Assembly (NCBI GenBank): GCA_002070185.1
Contig: MWCT01000003.1
Span: 62,001-126,000, forward strand
Direction: 5' to 3'
DNA from: a candidate division BRC1 bacterium ADurb.Bin183
Lineage (GTDB): Bacteria; Sumerlaeota; Sumerlaeia; MWCT01
DNA: 64,000 nucleotides
Part shown: one piece after another, positions 43,512 to 52,565 of the stretch
How the letters are laid out: each line of letters opens with the position of its first letter
Numbering within the stretch: position 1 is the stretch's first letter
The notes under the pieces: generated by a model
Seen by the model: only the letters and a program-made list of their open reading frames with translations
What the model was told of the DNA's origin: nothing
Database searches by the model: none
Translations under genes and position numbers: made by a program

Positions 43512-45320
43512 TTACTCTTTTATCTCGCGGCGGAGTTGAATGTGGACGTCGCGGAGCTGCTCATCGGTTACGTCCGAAGGCGCGCCGGTCATCAAGCATA
43601 ACCCCGCCTGCGTTTTCGGAAATGGTATCACGTCCCGAATGGAATCGCGCTTCATGAGTATCATCATAATGCGGTCGAGTCCAAAGGCGATGCCTCCGTG
43701 CGGGGGCGCGCCGTAGGATAGGGCTTCGAGCAAAAATCCAAAGCGATGCCGCGCCTCCTTTTCGCCGATGCCGATGGCTTTGAAGACGGTTTCCTGAACG
43801 TCCGAGCGATGGATGCGGATGCTGCCGCCGCCTATCTCTTCGCCATTGAGCGTAAGGTCGTAGGCGCGGGCGCGCACTTTCTCCGGCGCCGTTTCCAATA
43901 GCGGAATATCCTCCGGCATGGGGGACGTGAACGGGTGATGAGCGGAGTCCCATCGGCGTTCGTTCTCGTTCCACTCAAAGAGGGGAAAATCCACAATCCA
44001 TGCAAATTCAAGGGCGTCGGGATTTATAAGATTGAGCGCGCGTCCGAGCCAAAGGCGGAGCTGTCCGAGCGATTCGGCGGCGACTTTGGGTTTATCCGCC
44101 ACGATGAGGATGAGGTCGCCCGCCGCGGCGCCCAGCGCGCTCGCAAGGCTGGCAAGGGTTTCCGCCGCGAAGAACTTGCTGATGTTGGAATTGGGGAGGG
44201 CTGGCTCGCCTTCCATCTTAAACCAAGCTATTCCTTTGGCTCCATAAGTGGCGGCGACTCGCGGGATTTCGCCGCCGGGTTTGAGTTGGGTGTTGGAGAT
44301 TTTCTCCGCCGCCGCCGGCACGCACAGGGCGCGGATGACGCCGCCTGCTTCGATGGTTTCTTTGAAGACTCTAAAATCGCACGAGCGGAAAATATCCGTC
44401 ACATCTTTAATCTCCAAACCAAAGCGCAGGTCGGGTTTATCGGAGCCGTATTTGAGCATCGCCTCGGCATAGGGAATGCGCCTAAAAGGGATTTCAACCT
44501 TTGCGCCTTTGATTTCCTCGAAGATTTTTTTGATAAGGCGCTCCATCGGCTCAAAGAGGTCCTCCGGCGTGATGAAGGACATCTCGATGTCAATCTGCGT
44601 GAATTCCGGCTGGCGGTTGGCGCGGAAGTCTTCGTCGCGGAAGCAGCGCGCAATCTGGAAATATCGGTCATATCCCGCCACCATGAGAATCTGTTTAAAA
44701 AGTTGCGGCGATTGCGGCAGGGCGTAGAACATCCCCTCGCTCATACGGCTGGGGACGAGGAAGTCGCGCGCTCCCTCCGGCGTTGATTTAGTGAGGATGG
44801 GCGTGTCCACTTCGATAAATCCGTTTTCGTGCAGGAACGTGCGGACAACGCGGTAGAGTTTGGAGCGGGTAATGATAATTTCCTGCATCTCTGGACGGCG
44901 GAGGTCAAGATAGCGGTAGCGCAGACGGTTCTCCTCGCTCATATTGGCATATGAATCCATCGTATAAGGCAGCGGCTGCGACGTGTTCAAGATTTCGAAG
45001 CAGGACGCTTTGACTTCGATTTCCCCTGTGGCAAGTTTGGGATTGACCATACCTTCGGGGCGCGCGGCGACTTTGCCCTTAACGGCGATGACAAATTCAT
45101 CGCGCAATTTTTGAGCGGATTCAAAATACTCTGCGGCGATGTTTTTAGGATCCAACTCCACTTGGCACAGCCCGGTTCTATCGCGGATGTCAAGGAATAT
45201 GATCCCGCCATGGTTTCGATGGCTGTGCACCCAACCTTTGAGGATGACTTCTTTGCCGATATCAGATTTGCGGAGCTCGCCGCAATAACAGGAGCGCTTG
45301 GCTTCGGTGAGTTGAGGCAC
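43512..45320 (-). CDS. aspS: Aspartyl-tRNA synthetase
   Basis: 602 residues, bacterial-type length. It has an N-terminal OB-fold anticodon domain (VILKGWVHSHRNHGGIIFLDIRD), the class II motif 2 region (FQIARCFRDEDFRANRQPEFTQ) and motif 3 (GGIAFGLDRIMMIL), plus the GAD insertion expected in bacterial AspRS. GTG 45320 is the start, with GAGAGG upstream. It is the last gene of plsY-nrdR-cimA-aspS. Beyond its stop the same frame continues for 30 protein-like codons to 43422. Confidence 0.95.
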   Translation of the reverse strand: MPQLTEAKRSCYCGELRKSDIGKEVILKGWVHSHRNHGGIIFLDIRDRTGLCQVELDPKNIAAEYFESAQKLRDEFVIAVKGKVAARPEGMVNPKLATGEIEVKASCFEILNTSQPLPYTMDSYANMSEENRLRYRYLDLRRPEMQEIIITRSKLYRVVRTFLHENGFIEVDTPILTKSTPEGARDFLVPSRMSEGMFYALPQSPQLFKQILMVAGYDRYFQIARCFRDEDFRANRQPEFTQIDIEMSFITPEDLFEPMERLIKKIFEEIKGAKVEIPFRRIPYAEAMLKYGSDKPDLRFGLEIKDVTDIFRSCDFRVFKETIEAGGVIRALCVPAAAEKISNTQLKPGGEIPRVAATYGAKGIAWFKMEGEPALPNSNISKFFAAETLASLASALGAAAGDLILIVADKPKVAAESLGQLRLWLGRALNLINPDALEFAWIVDFPLFEWNENERRWDSAHHPFTSPMPEDIPLLETAPEKVRARAYDLTLNGEEIGGGSIRIHRSDVQETVFKAIGIGEKEARHRFGFLLEALSYGAPPHGGIAFGLDRIMMILMKRDSIRDVIPFPKTQAGLCLMTGAPSDVTDEQLRDVHIQLRREIKE

Positions 45321-45348
45321 GCGCGAACCTCTCTTTCAGATTATGATG

Positions 45349-46947
45349 TTAACGGGCGGCTTTTTTGCTTTTCTTTTCATCCTCTTTGAGAAGGACGTAA
45401 TCAATGGAATCCAGCAGAGCTTGCCACGACGCCTGAATGATATTCTCGGAAAGTCCGACCGTTCCCCAAACTTGTTTGCCGTCTGAGGTTTCTATCATAA
45501 CGCGGACTTTTGCGGCTGTGGCGGCTCTGGGGTTGACCACGCGAACTTTGAAATCGGTGAGATTTATCTTTTTCAGAACAGGGTAATGCTGATTGAGCGC
45601 GCCTTTGAGCGCGGTGTCAAGGGCGTGAATCGGACCATCGCCCTCCGCCGCCATAATCTTGACATCGTCGCCGATGCGGATTTTGATGGTCGCCTCAGTG
45701 ATGCACTCCTCCTCCAGCCCGCGCTTTTCCACAATCACGCGAAAGCCGACAAGTTCAAAAAACTTTCGATGTTTGCCCATCGCCTTCTTCATCATGACCT
45801 CAAAGGAGGCTTCCGCGCCTTCAAATTGATACCCTTCGTTCTCCATGTCTTTGATAGTGCGCAGAACGTCCTTCGTTTCATCCTGCGCGGCGGCGACATC
45901 AATTCCCAGCTCGTCCGCCTTAAAGCGCAGATTGCTCACGCCGCTCATCTCCGAAACCAAAACGCGGCGTTTGTTGCCGACGGCTTCCGGTTCAATGTGT
46001 TCATAGGTGGAGGCGTTGCGGAGAACGGCGCTCACATGGATGCCGCCTTTGTGTGTAAAAACGGAATTGCCCACATAAGGCTGGCGCTCGTTTGGAACTA
46101 AATTGGCGATTTCATCAATCGTGCGGGAGAGGCGTTTGAGTTCCCGCACCTTTGCCTTTGGCACACATTGGTAATTCGCCTTAAGGACAAGCGCGGGGAT
46201 AATCTGAATCAAATCGGCATTGCCGCAGCGCTCGCCGTATCCGTTCATCGTGCCTTGCACCTGCGAGGCGCCCAGATGTACGGCGGTGATGGCGTTGGCG
46301 ACTGCCAGACCGGAATCGTTATGCGTGTGGATGCCGAATGGATGGCTGCCGAGAGTTTTGCGCACAGCGGCAAGAATATCATAATATTCAAAAGTCAGCG
46401 TTCCGCCGTTCGTGTCGCAGAGCGTGATGCAGTCCGCGCCCGCTTCCGCCGCCGTTAAAATCGTTTTCAAGGCATATTCGGGATTGTTCTTGAAACCGTC
46501 AAAAAAATGCTCGGCGTCATAAATGACCTCTCTGCCCTTGCTTTTCAGAAAGCGCACAGAATCGGATATCATAGCAAGGTTTTCCTCCGGTGTCGCTTGC
46601 AGCGCCTCGCGCACATGCAAATCCCACGACTTGCCGAAGATGGTGCAGACCGGCGCGCCGGAGGCGATTAAGGCGCACAAGTTTGAATCATCCTCCGGTT
46701 TGATTTTCTTGCGCCGCGTGGATCCAAACGCCGCAAGACGGGCATGTTTCATCTTCACAGACTTCATATGGGCGAAAAACTCATCCGCCTTCGGGTTCGC
46801 CCCGGGCCAGCCGCCCTCCACGTAATCTATCCCGAAATTATCCGCCTCCTGCGCAATGCGGATTTTATCCGGCACGGAAAAGGATATCCCTTCCGCCTGC
46901 TCCCCATCGCGAAGTGTGGTGTCATAAAGAAAGACCCGTCTTCCCAT
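45349..46947 (-). CDS. cimA: (R)-citramalate synthase
   Basis: The enzyme condenses pyruvate and acetyl-CoA to (R)-citramalate, giving threonine-independent isoleucine synthesis. The 532-residue product has LYDTTLRDGEQAEGISFSV, a TIM barrel with EGGWPGANPKADEF, which distinguishes CimA from isopropylmalate synthase, and HTHNDSGLAVANAI with the metal-binding histidines. The C-terminal LeuA-type regulatory domain is present. AAAGGAGT precedes the ATG. nrdR is 12 bases upstream. Confidence 0.93.
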   Translation of the reverse strand: MGRRVFLYDTTLRDGEQAEGISFSVPDKIRIAQEADNFGIDYVEGGWPGANPKADEFFAHMKSVKMKHARLAAFGSTRRKKIKPEDDSNLCALIASGAPVCTIFGKSWDLHVREALQATPEENLAMISDSVRFLKSKGREVIYDAEHFFDGFKNNPEYALKTILTAAEAGADCITLCDTNGGTLTFEYYDILAAVRKTLGSHPFGIHTHNDSGLAVANAITAVHLGASQVQGTMNGYGERCGNADLIQIIPALVLKANYQCVPKAKVRELKRLSRTIDEIANLVPNERQPYVGNSVFTHKGGIHVSAVLRNASTYEHIEPEAVGNKRRVLVSEMSGVSNLRFKADELGIDVAAAQDETKDVLRTIKDMENEGYQFEGAEASFEVMMKKAMGKHRKFFELVGFRVIVEKRGLEEECITEATIKIRIGDDVKIMAAEGDGPIHALDTALKGALNQHYPVLKKINLTDFKVRVVNPRAATAAKVRVMIETSDGKQVWGTVGLSENIIQASWQALLDSIDYVLLKEDEKKSKKAAR

Positions 46948-46959
46948 CTCAAACTCCTT

Positions 46960-47412
46960 TTATTTATTGATTAAAGTCTTCACTTCTTTGGCGAACTCGC
47001 TGACCTCTTTGAAATTCAGATAAACGGAGGCGAAGCGGATATATGCAACCTCGTCAAGCTCCCGCAGACGTTTCATTATCATATCGCCGATTTTCTTCGC
47101 CGAAACCTCCCGCGTCATCTCATTATAGAGACTTTTTTCTATCGCGCTCGCAATCTCCTCGATGCGCTCATAGCCGACATCCCTCTTCTCGCAGGCGCGA
47201 ATCAACCCTTTGATAATCTTCTCGCGTGCGAACGCCTCGCGCCGTCCATCCTTCTTAATCACAAAAAGCGGAATATTCTCAATCACCTCATGCGTGGTGA
47301 ACCGCTTGCGGCATTCCGCGCACTCACGCCGGCGCCGGATGGAATTCCCCTCGCGCGAACGCCGCGAGTTGACCACTTTGCTTTCTTCAAAACCGCAAAA
47401 AGGGCACTTCAT
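46960..47412 (-). CDS. nrdR: Transcriptional repressor NrdR
   Basis: The 150-residue product has an N-terminal zinc ribbon (MKCPFCGFEESKV and CAECRKRFTT) and an ATP-cone domain (FVIKKDGRREAFAREKI). It senses ATP/dATP and represses ribonucleotide reductase genes. No NrdR box was noted in the window. GGGAGGG lies just upstream of the ATG. Confidence 0.96.
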   Translation of the reverse strand: MKCPFCGFEESKVVNSRRSREGNSIRRRRECAECRKRFTTHEVIENIPLFVIKKDGRREAFAREKIIKGLIRACEKRDVGYERIEEIASAIEKSLYNEMTREVSAKKIGDMIMKRLRELDEVAYIRFASVYLNFKEVSEFAKEVKTLINK

Positions 47413-47467
47413 TTTGCCCTCCCAGCATTATAAATTTTGGAATAAATGAATATATTCAAAAACCGCG

Positions 47468-48076
47468 TCAAGAAAATAGTTTGTGCTCCTTCCCCCGCAA
47501 AAGCCTGCCGATATTTGAACGATGCCTGATGATGAGCATTAAACCTATCGCCGCCGTTATGAAAATAAGCAGCGTCCGTTCCGGATAAAACACGCCGATC
47601 AAAACAGGCAGCAGCGCCGAGCCGATTAACGAACCCAGCGATACATATCGGCTGACGGCTATGATAAGAAGGCATACTGCGAGCGTCGGCAGCAACGCCT
47701 TCGGCGCCAGCGCCAAAAAAACGCCCACGCCTGTCGCCACGCCTTTGCCCCCTTTGAACCGCATGAACACCGTGAACATGTGACCCGCAATCGCCGCGAT
47801 GCCCGCAAGCAAAGCCATATCGGCGGACGCCATGACGCCCCCGCCGCCTCTCCATTTTAAAACCAGCAACGTCGGCAGAAACCCTTTTAGAATATCAATC
47901 AATAAAACCGCAACGCCGATTTTCCAACCCAAAACCCGAAAGGCGTTCGTCGCGCCCGGATTGCCGCTCCCGCTTTTGCGCAAATCCACACCGCATAGCC
48001 TCATGCCCAAAATATAACTCGTCGGGATGGAGCCAATCAAATAGGAAACAACCAGCATGATGATTAAAAATAACAT
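47468..48076 (-). CDS. plsY: Acyl-phosphate:glycerol-3-phosphate acyltransferase PlsY
   Basis: 202 residues from ATG 48076; a TTG at 48082 is a possible alternative. Family motifs are SYLIGSIPTSYI, SGSGNPGATNAFRVLG, and GHMFTVFMRFKGGKGVATGVG. It is a multi-spanning inner-membrane enzyme that makes lysophosphatidic acid from acyl phosphate. It is followed by nrdR after 55 bases and is first of the plsY-nrdR-cimA-aspS cluster. Confidence 0.95.
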   Translation of the reverse strand: MLFLIIMLVVSYLIGSIPTSYILGMRLCGVDLRKSGSGNPGATNAFRVLGWKIGVAVLLIDILKGFLPTLLVLKWRGGGGVMASADMALLAGIAAIAGHMFTVFMRFKGGKGVATGVGVFLALAPKALLPTLAVCLLIIAVSRYVSLGSLIGSALLPVLIGVFYPERTLLIFITAAIGLMLIIRHRSNIGRLLRGKEHKLFS

Positions 48077-48147
48077 AAACAAAAATCTGCCTTAAAACAT
48101 AATTGAAAGGAAATCTAACCAAGCGCCAAACCGCGCGTCAAGGCAGG

Positions 48148-48194
48148 ATAAAAAAAATAAATCCGTCCGGAAGGTGAGGCTTTCCGGACGGATT
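48148..48194 (-). terminator. Intrinsic terminator of the Ser/Gly-rich protein gene
   Basis: A perfect 13-base stem (48182-48194 with 48160-48172) with a 9-base loop is followed on the minus strand by a run of T. It lies 35 bases after the stop of the gene at 48229-49155 and insulates plsY from it. Confidence 0.9.
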
Positions 48195-48228
48195 TGCCGA
48201 GATATATATAGAAATGGGAATTGGGGGC

Positions 48229-49155
48229 TTAATACTGCCAGTACCCCGGAACCCAGACATCGCGCGCTACAGTGCGGTAGCAAACCTCGCCCCAAGCGCC
48301 GATGTATTCCTCTGTGTCATAAACCCGATTCCAATATCCCGGAACCCAAACAGGGCGATATGTGTAAGTCAACGTTGTGGCGGGATACGCGCCTAAATAA
48401 ACCCCATACTTGCGGGAGGTATAAGAACCGCTGAAACCCCACCATGGATAACCGTAGTAGAACCCGAGACTATAGTTGCTGCGATGGCGGTCCCGACTCC
48501 AATCACGGCGGTCATATCTGTCATGATCCCGGCGGCTGTAGTCGCGGCGATCCCAATCCCGGCGGCTATGGTCGCGGTTGCTGTAATGCCCGCCGATAGC
48601 AGTATTCCCATCGCTATAGCCAAAACCAAACGAATAAGAACTGGACTTAGAACCCTTGTCGCTGTCGCGGCGATCCCCCGGACGCTGGGCTATGCGATTG
48701 CTTGAAGAAGAACCGCTTTTTGAAGATGAACCGCCCCTTGAAGAATCGCGGGAGCCGAATGCGCTGGAACTTGAACTGCCGGACAAACTGCCCGAACGTT
48801 GCTGGAAGCTCGGAGTGGAAGTCTGCGGCTTGGACAAAGCGCCCGAACGTTGCTGGGTGCGTTGCTGGATGCTCGGAGTGGAAGTCTGAGGCTTGGAATC
48901 GCCCCATACTCGCGGAGAACGACGCTCTTGCACGCTGGAGCCGAACGAGGAGCCGCTGCGAGAACTGGAGCCAAATGGGGCGCTGCCTCTTGAACCGCTG
49001 CCCATGCGCACCGAAGATGGCGAGCCGCCGCCAGCGCTCCCTCTGCTCGAAGCGCCCGACGGAGCCGGTCTCCCGCCCCTTTGCGCAAACGCCAAAACGG
49101 CAACCAAACACAACACCGCAGTCAGGATTAACATCTTTTTATCGAACTTTTTCAT
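48229..49155 (-). CDS. Secreted Ser/Gly/Arg-rich low-complexity protein with WVPGYW motifs
   Basis: 308 residues from ATG 49155; GGGAGGTGG is positioned for this start, and the GTG nine bases upstream lies inside it. A signal peptide ends near AFA. Residues about 25-160 are Gly/Ser/Gln-rich, with a duplicated segment centred on SKPQTSTPS. Residues about 180-220 are a run of Arg-Asp-Ser/Tyr (RRDWDRRDYSRRD). The C-terminal 90 residues are a small aromatic domain with two copies of VWVPGYW, as in short periplasmic proteins of the YXWGxW/DUF3300-like kind. Function unknown; the basic-acidic repeat suggests polymer or metal contact, inferred only from composition. Confidence 0.75.
   Translation of the reverse strand: MKKFDKKMLILTAVLCLVAVLAFAQRGGRPAPSGASSRGSAGGGSPSSVRMGSGSRGSAPFGSSSRSGSSFGSSVQERRSPRVWGDSKPQTSTPSIQQRTQQRSGALSKPQTSTPSFQQRSGSLSGSSSSSAFGSRDSSRGGSSSKSGSSSSNRIAQRPGDRRDSDKGSKSSSYSFGFGYSDGNTAIGGHYSNRDHSRRDWDRRDYSRRDHDRYDRRDWSRDRHRSNYSLGFYYGYPWWGFSGSYTSRKYGVYLGAYPATTLTYTYRPVWVPGYWNRVYDTEEYIGAWGEVCYRTVARDVWVPGYWQY
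48790..48897. repeat. Tandem duplication inside the low-complexity gene
   Basis: Copies at 48790-48834 and 48841-48897 share GCCCGAACGTTGCTGG and GCTCGGAGTGGAAGTCTG.GGCTTGGA. The second copy carries a 12-base insertion, so both keep the reading frame. Confidence 0.8.
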
Positions 49156-49392
49156 CTTAACCACCTCCCTATATCTATTGAACGATTTGACAAAATAATA
49201 TGCAACTCCCGTGCCAAATAATATTCATTATATTCACATAGCTAACTCTAACAAAATCAGCCCTCTGCATTTTACATATTGGCAGCGCGCCGTCCAAAAA
49301 TCCATCTGTTTGTTTATCAAACACAACACCTGTATGATTAGCGGACAACCTCCTTTTATTAGGGCAAAAATCGCTTTTTTCAAGGTTGGGTA

Positions 49393-49420
49393 TTGACGAA
49401 CTATCTTTCTTGGTTATTGT
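49393..49420 (+). promoter_or_regulatory. Candidate promoter of rpiB
   Basis: TTGACG (49393-49398) and TATTGT (49415-49420) with a 16-base spacer lie 51 bases before rpiB. The promoter sits inside an inverted repeat (GGGTaTTGAC...GTCAAaCCC), so a repressor site is possible. The rest of the 317-base gap between the divergent genes is AT-rich and shows nothing else clear. Confidence 0.45.
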
Positions 49421-49471
49421 CAAACCCATCAAATGCCTTCATCAAAATAAATAAATTGAGGAGTTTTTATC

Positions 49472-49912
49472 ATGAAAATTGCAGTTGCGTGCGATCATGC
49501 GGGGTTTGAGTTTAAAAACAGGCTCATTGAATATTTGCGCGAAAAGGGGCACACGCCGCAGGACTTCGGCTGCCAAAGCTCGGAATCCTGCGACTATCCC
49601 GATTATGCCATCCCCGCCGTTCAAAGCGTGGTAGAGGGCAAAAACGACCGCGCCATCCTCATCTGCTCCAACGGACTCGGCATGTGCATGGTGGCAAACA
49701 AGATTGACGGAATCCGCGGCGCGCTCGTCTATAACGAAAACACAGCCTCCATGACGCGGCGGCATCACGATTCAAACGTGCTCTGCCTTGGCGCAAAGGA
49801 ATTTTCCGCCGAGGCGCTCCTCAAATTCGTGGAAATCTGGATGACTACCGACTTTGAGGGCGGACGCCATGCCCGCCGCACCGCCAAGTTCCCGAAGATT
49901 CAAAACTGTTAA
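49472..49912 (+). CDS. rpiB: Ribose-5-phosphate isomerase B family (RpiB/LacA)
   Basis: The 146-residue product has CDHAGFEFKN at the start, DFGCQSSESCDYPD, LICSNGLGMCM (GTGIG-like active loop) and FEGGRHARR at the end, all typical of RpiB. It interconverts ribose 5-phosphate and ribulose 5-phosphate or, in relatives, allose phosphate. GAGGAG is 8 bases before the ATG. A HIT protein and a GH3 glycosidase follow in a tight operon. Confidence 0.93.
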   Translation: MKIAVACDHAGFEFKNRLIEYLREKGHTPQDFGCQSSESCDYPDYAIPAVQSVVEGKNDRAILICSNGLGMCMVANKIDGIRGALVYNENTASMTRRHHDSNVLCLGAKEFSAEALLKFVEIWMTTDFEGGRHARRTAKFPKIQNC

Positions 49913-49929
49913 TCCCGCAAGGGCAAAAC

Positions 49930-50367
49930 ATGAGCGCCATAAAAAAAATCCAATCGAACGCCGGCGCCCTCAACCCTGCAACGCGCAAAAAACGCGGATG
50001 CCTTTTTTGCCAATCGCGATTTCAAAAAAAAGGCTTTGCTGTCAACCAACTCGCATACGCCGTCTTCGACCAATACCCCGTAACGCAAGGGCACGCGCTC
50101 ATCATCCCCCGCGCTCATGCGGCGGATTATTTCGAGCTGTCGGATGCGGAACTGAAATCAATTCATTCCCTGATTATGAAAGTTCGGGAAATGCTTTTGC
50201 AAAAAGACCCTTTGATAGTCGGATTCAATATCGGCGCAAACTGCGGAGCGGCGGCGGGGCAGACTATCATGCACTGCCACATCCATCTCATCCCGCGCCG
50301 CGCCGGAGACATGAAAGACCCCCGCGGCGGCGTCCGCGGCGTCATCCCAAAAAAGATGAAATATTAG
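49930..50367 (+). CDS. HIT family hydrolase
   Basis: 145 residues. The histidine triad HCHIHLIPRR and the N-terminal GCLFC metal/zinc-type motif are visible, as in HinT/Fhit-like nucleotide hydrolases; VTQGHALIIPRAHA is the first conserved histidine loop. Expected substrates are AMP-linked molecules such as AppppA. It lies between rpiB and the GH3 gene. Confidence 0.92.
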   Translation: MSAIKKIQSNAGALNPATRKKRGCLFCQSRFQKKGFAVNQLAYAVFDQYPVTQGHALIIPRAHAADYFELSDAELKSIHSLIMKVREMLLQKDPLIVGFNIGANCGAAAGQTIMHCHIHLIPRRAGDMKDPRGGVRGVIPKKMKY

Positions 50368-50390
50368 CCAACGTTAAAGGAAATCGCCAC

Positions 50391-52556
50391 ATGGAAAAAG
50401 AAAAAAAGTTGCCTTTTCAAAACCCCGAACTTTCCTTTGAAGAACGCGCGGATGATTTGATAGCGCGGCTCGGGCTTGAAGAAAAAGTCTCGCAGATGAC
50501 GCATTTCTCGCCTGCCATCCAGCGGCTGGGAATCCCCGCATACACATGGTGGAACGAATGCCTCCATGGCGTGGCGCGCGCGGGCGTCGCCACCGTTTTT
50601 CCGCAAGCCATCGGACTTGCCGCCGCATGGAACGCCCCTCTGATTCAAAAAGTCGCCGACGCCATCAGCGAAGAGGCGCGTGCCAAACATCACGAGGCGG
50701 CGCGGCGCGGCGACCGCGGCATTTACAAAGGCATCAATTTCTGGTCGCCTAATATCAACATCTTCCGCGACCCGCGATGGGGACGCGGACAGGAAACATA
50801 CGGCGAAGACCCCTTCCTTGCCGGACGCATCGGCGCCGCCTTTGTCAAAGGTTTGCAAGGCGAACATCCGCGATATCTCAAATGCGCCGCAACTCCCAAA
50901 CACTTCGCCGTGCACAGCGGACCCGAACTCCTCCGCCACAAATTCAACGCCGTTGTCAGCCAACAAGACCTGCGCGAAACTTACCTCCCCGCCTTCCGCG
51001 AATGCGTCGTCGAGGCAAAAGCCGAATCCGTCATGGGCGCATACAACCGCACAAACGGCGAACCCTGCTGCGCCAGCCCGACGCTCCTTATCCAAATCCT
51101 GCGAAAAGAATGGGGATTCAAAGGACACGTGGTCTCCGATTGCGACGCCATCTGCGACATCCACGCCAACCACAAAGTCGCCGACACGCGCCAAGAATCC
51201 GCCGCCCTCGCCGTCAAAAACGGCTGCGACCTTAATTGCGGCGAAACTTATAGCAGCCTTCTTGATGCCATACGCGAGGGGCTCATCACAGAAAAAGAAA
51301 TTGATGCCGCTCTAAAAAACATCTTGCTGACGAGATTTCGTCTGGGGCTTTTGGACCCGCCGGATATAGTCCCCTACAGCGCCGTCCCTTTTGAAAAATG
51401 CGACTGCGAAGAGCACCGAGACCTTGCGCGACAAGCCGCGCGCGAATCTATCGTCCTCTTAAAAAATTACCGCAATCTGCTCCCCCTATCTAAAAACCTA
51501 AAAACAATCGCCGTCATCGGACCCAACGCCGACGACCGCGGCGTCCTGCTCGGCAACTATAACGGCACGCCGTCCCAAAGCGTCACCGTTCTCGAAGGCA
51601 TCCGCCGCAAACTCCCCGACGCGCGCATATTCTACGCCCCCGGCTGCCCGCTGGAAGAACTTAGTGAACGCGGACACGTCGGCACGTTCACGCGCGGGTT
51701 TGCTGAGGCGCTTGCCTGCGCCGAGCGCGCCGAAGCGGTCATCATGGTTCTCGGACTCAATTCGTTTTTTGAGGGCGAAGAAGGCGACGGCTCGCTCTCG
51801 CCCGCAGGCGGCGACCGCGTCAATCTCAATCTGCCCGGCAAACAGCAAGAGCTGCTCGAAGCCGTTTGCGCAACGGGCAAACCGGTTGTCCTCGCGCTCA
51901 TGAGCGGCAGCGCCCTCGCCGTCAACTGGGCGCAGGAACGCGTCCCCGCTATCCTTCAGGCTTGGTATCCCGGCGAAGAGGGCGGAACAGCCGTTGCCGA
52001 TGCGATTTTTGGCGATTACAATCCGGCGGGACGCCTCCCTATCACATTCTACAAATCGCTCGACCAACTGCCCCCCTTCGAAGATTACGCCATGAACGGC
52101 GAAAAAGGGCGCACCTATCGCTACATGAAAGAAGAGCCGCTATACCCTTTTGGATTTGGCTTGAGCTACACGCGGTTTGAATACAGCAGTCTGCGCCTTT
52201 CCGCTAAAAAATTGCGCGCAGGCGAGCCGCTTGAAATCAGCGCCAACGTTAAAAACATCGGCAGCCGCGCAGGCGATGAAGTCGCGCAGTTGTATTTGAG
52301 TTACCCAAAGGAAATAGCGTATGCGCCGCTGCGGCAGCTGCGCGGATTTATGCGCTTCCATCTCAACCCGGGCGAATCCCGCCGCATCGCCTTTACGCTT
52401 GCGCCGGAGCAAATGTCTCTCTTTGACCGCGAGGGGAAAATCGCGCTTGCATTCGGCGAATACCAAATTTTTGTCGGCGGCTCCCAGCCGGATGAGCGCA
52501 GCGCGGCGCTCGGCGGCGCAAACGTTCTTGCCGAACCGTTCTATATCGTTCCGTAA
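50391..52556 (+). CDS. Glycoside hydrolase family 3 (beta-xylosidase/beta-glucosidase type)
   Basis: 721 residues from ATG 50391 with AAAGGA upstream; the frame is open further upstream through rpiB and HIT but that is a chance extension. It has the GH3 N-domain (NECLHGVARAG, FWSPNINIFRDPRWGRGQETYGEDP, KHFAVHSGPE), the nucleophile Asp in VVSDCDAI, a C-terminal alpha/beta domain (EEGDGSLSPAGGDR) and a fibronectin-III-like end. No signal peptide, so it is cytoplasmic and would act on imported oligosaccharides. The sequence is closest in style to xylan-degrading GH3 enzymes; specificity not proved. Confidence 0.92.
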   Translation: MEKEKKLPFQNPELSFEERADDLIARLGLEEKVSQMTHFSPAIQRLGIPAYTWWNECLHGVARAGVATVFPQAIGLAAAWNAPLIQKVADAISEEARAKHHEAARRGDRGIYKGINFWSPNINIFRDPRWGRGQETYGEDPFLAGRIGAAFVKGLQGEHPRYLKCAATPKHFAVHSGPELLRHKFNAVVSQQDLRETYLPAFRECVVEAKAESVMGAYNRTNGEPCCASPTLLIQILRKEWGFKGHVVSDCDAICDIHANHKVADTRQESAALAVKNGCDLNCGETYSSLLDAIREGLITEKEIDAALKNILLTRFRLGLLDPPDIVPYSAVPFEKCDCEEHRDLARQAARESIVLLKNYRNLLPLSKNLKTIAVIGPNADDRGVLLGNYNGTPSQSVTVLEGIRRKLPDARIFYAPGCPLEELSERGHVGTFTRGFAEALACAERAEAVIMVLGLNSFFEGEEGDGSLSPAGGDRVNLNLPGKQQELLEAVCATGKPVVLALMSGSALAVNWAQERVPAILQAWYPGEEGGTAVADAIFGDYNPAGRLPITFYKSLDQLPPFEDYAMNGEKGRTYRYMKEEPLYPFGFGLSYTRFEYSSLRLSAKKLRAGEPLEISANVKNIGSRAGDEVAQLYLSYPKEIAYAPLRQLRGFMRFHLNPGESRRIAFTLAPEQMSLFDREGKIALAFGEYQIFVGGSQPDERSAALGGANVLAEPFYIVP

Positions 52557-52565
52557 TATTTTTAT

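Noticed and set aside
49854-50390. Upstream extension of the GH3 frame
   Set aside because: It overlaps rpiB and HIT, which have clear family motifs in other frames; ATG 50391 has its own ribosome binding site.
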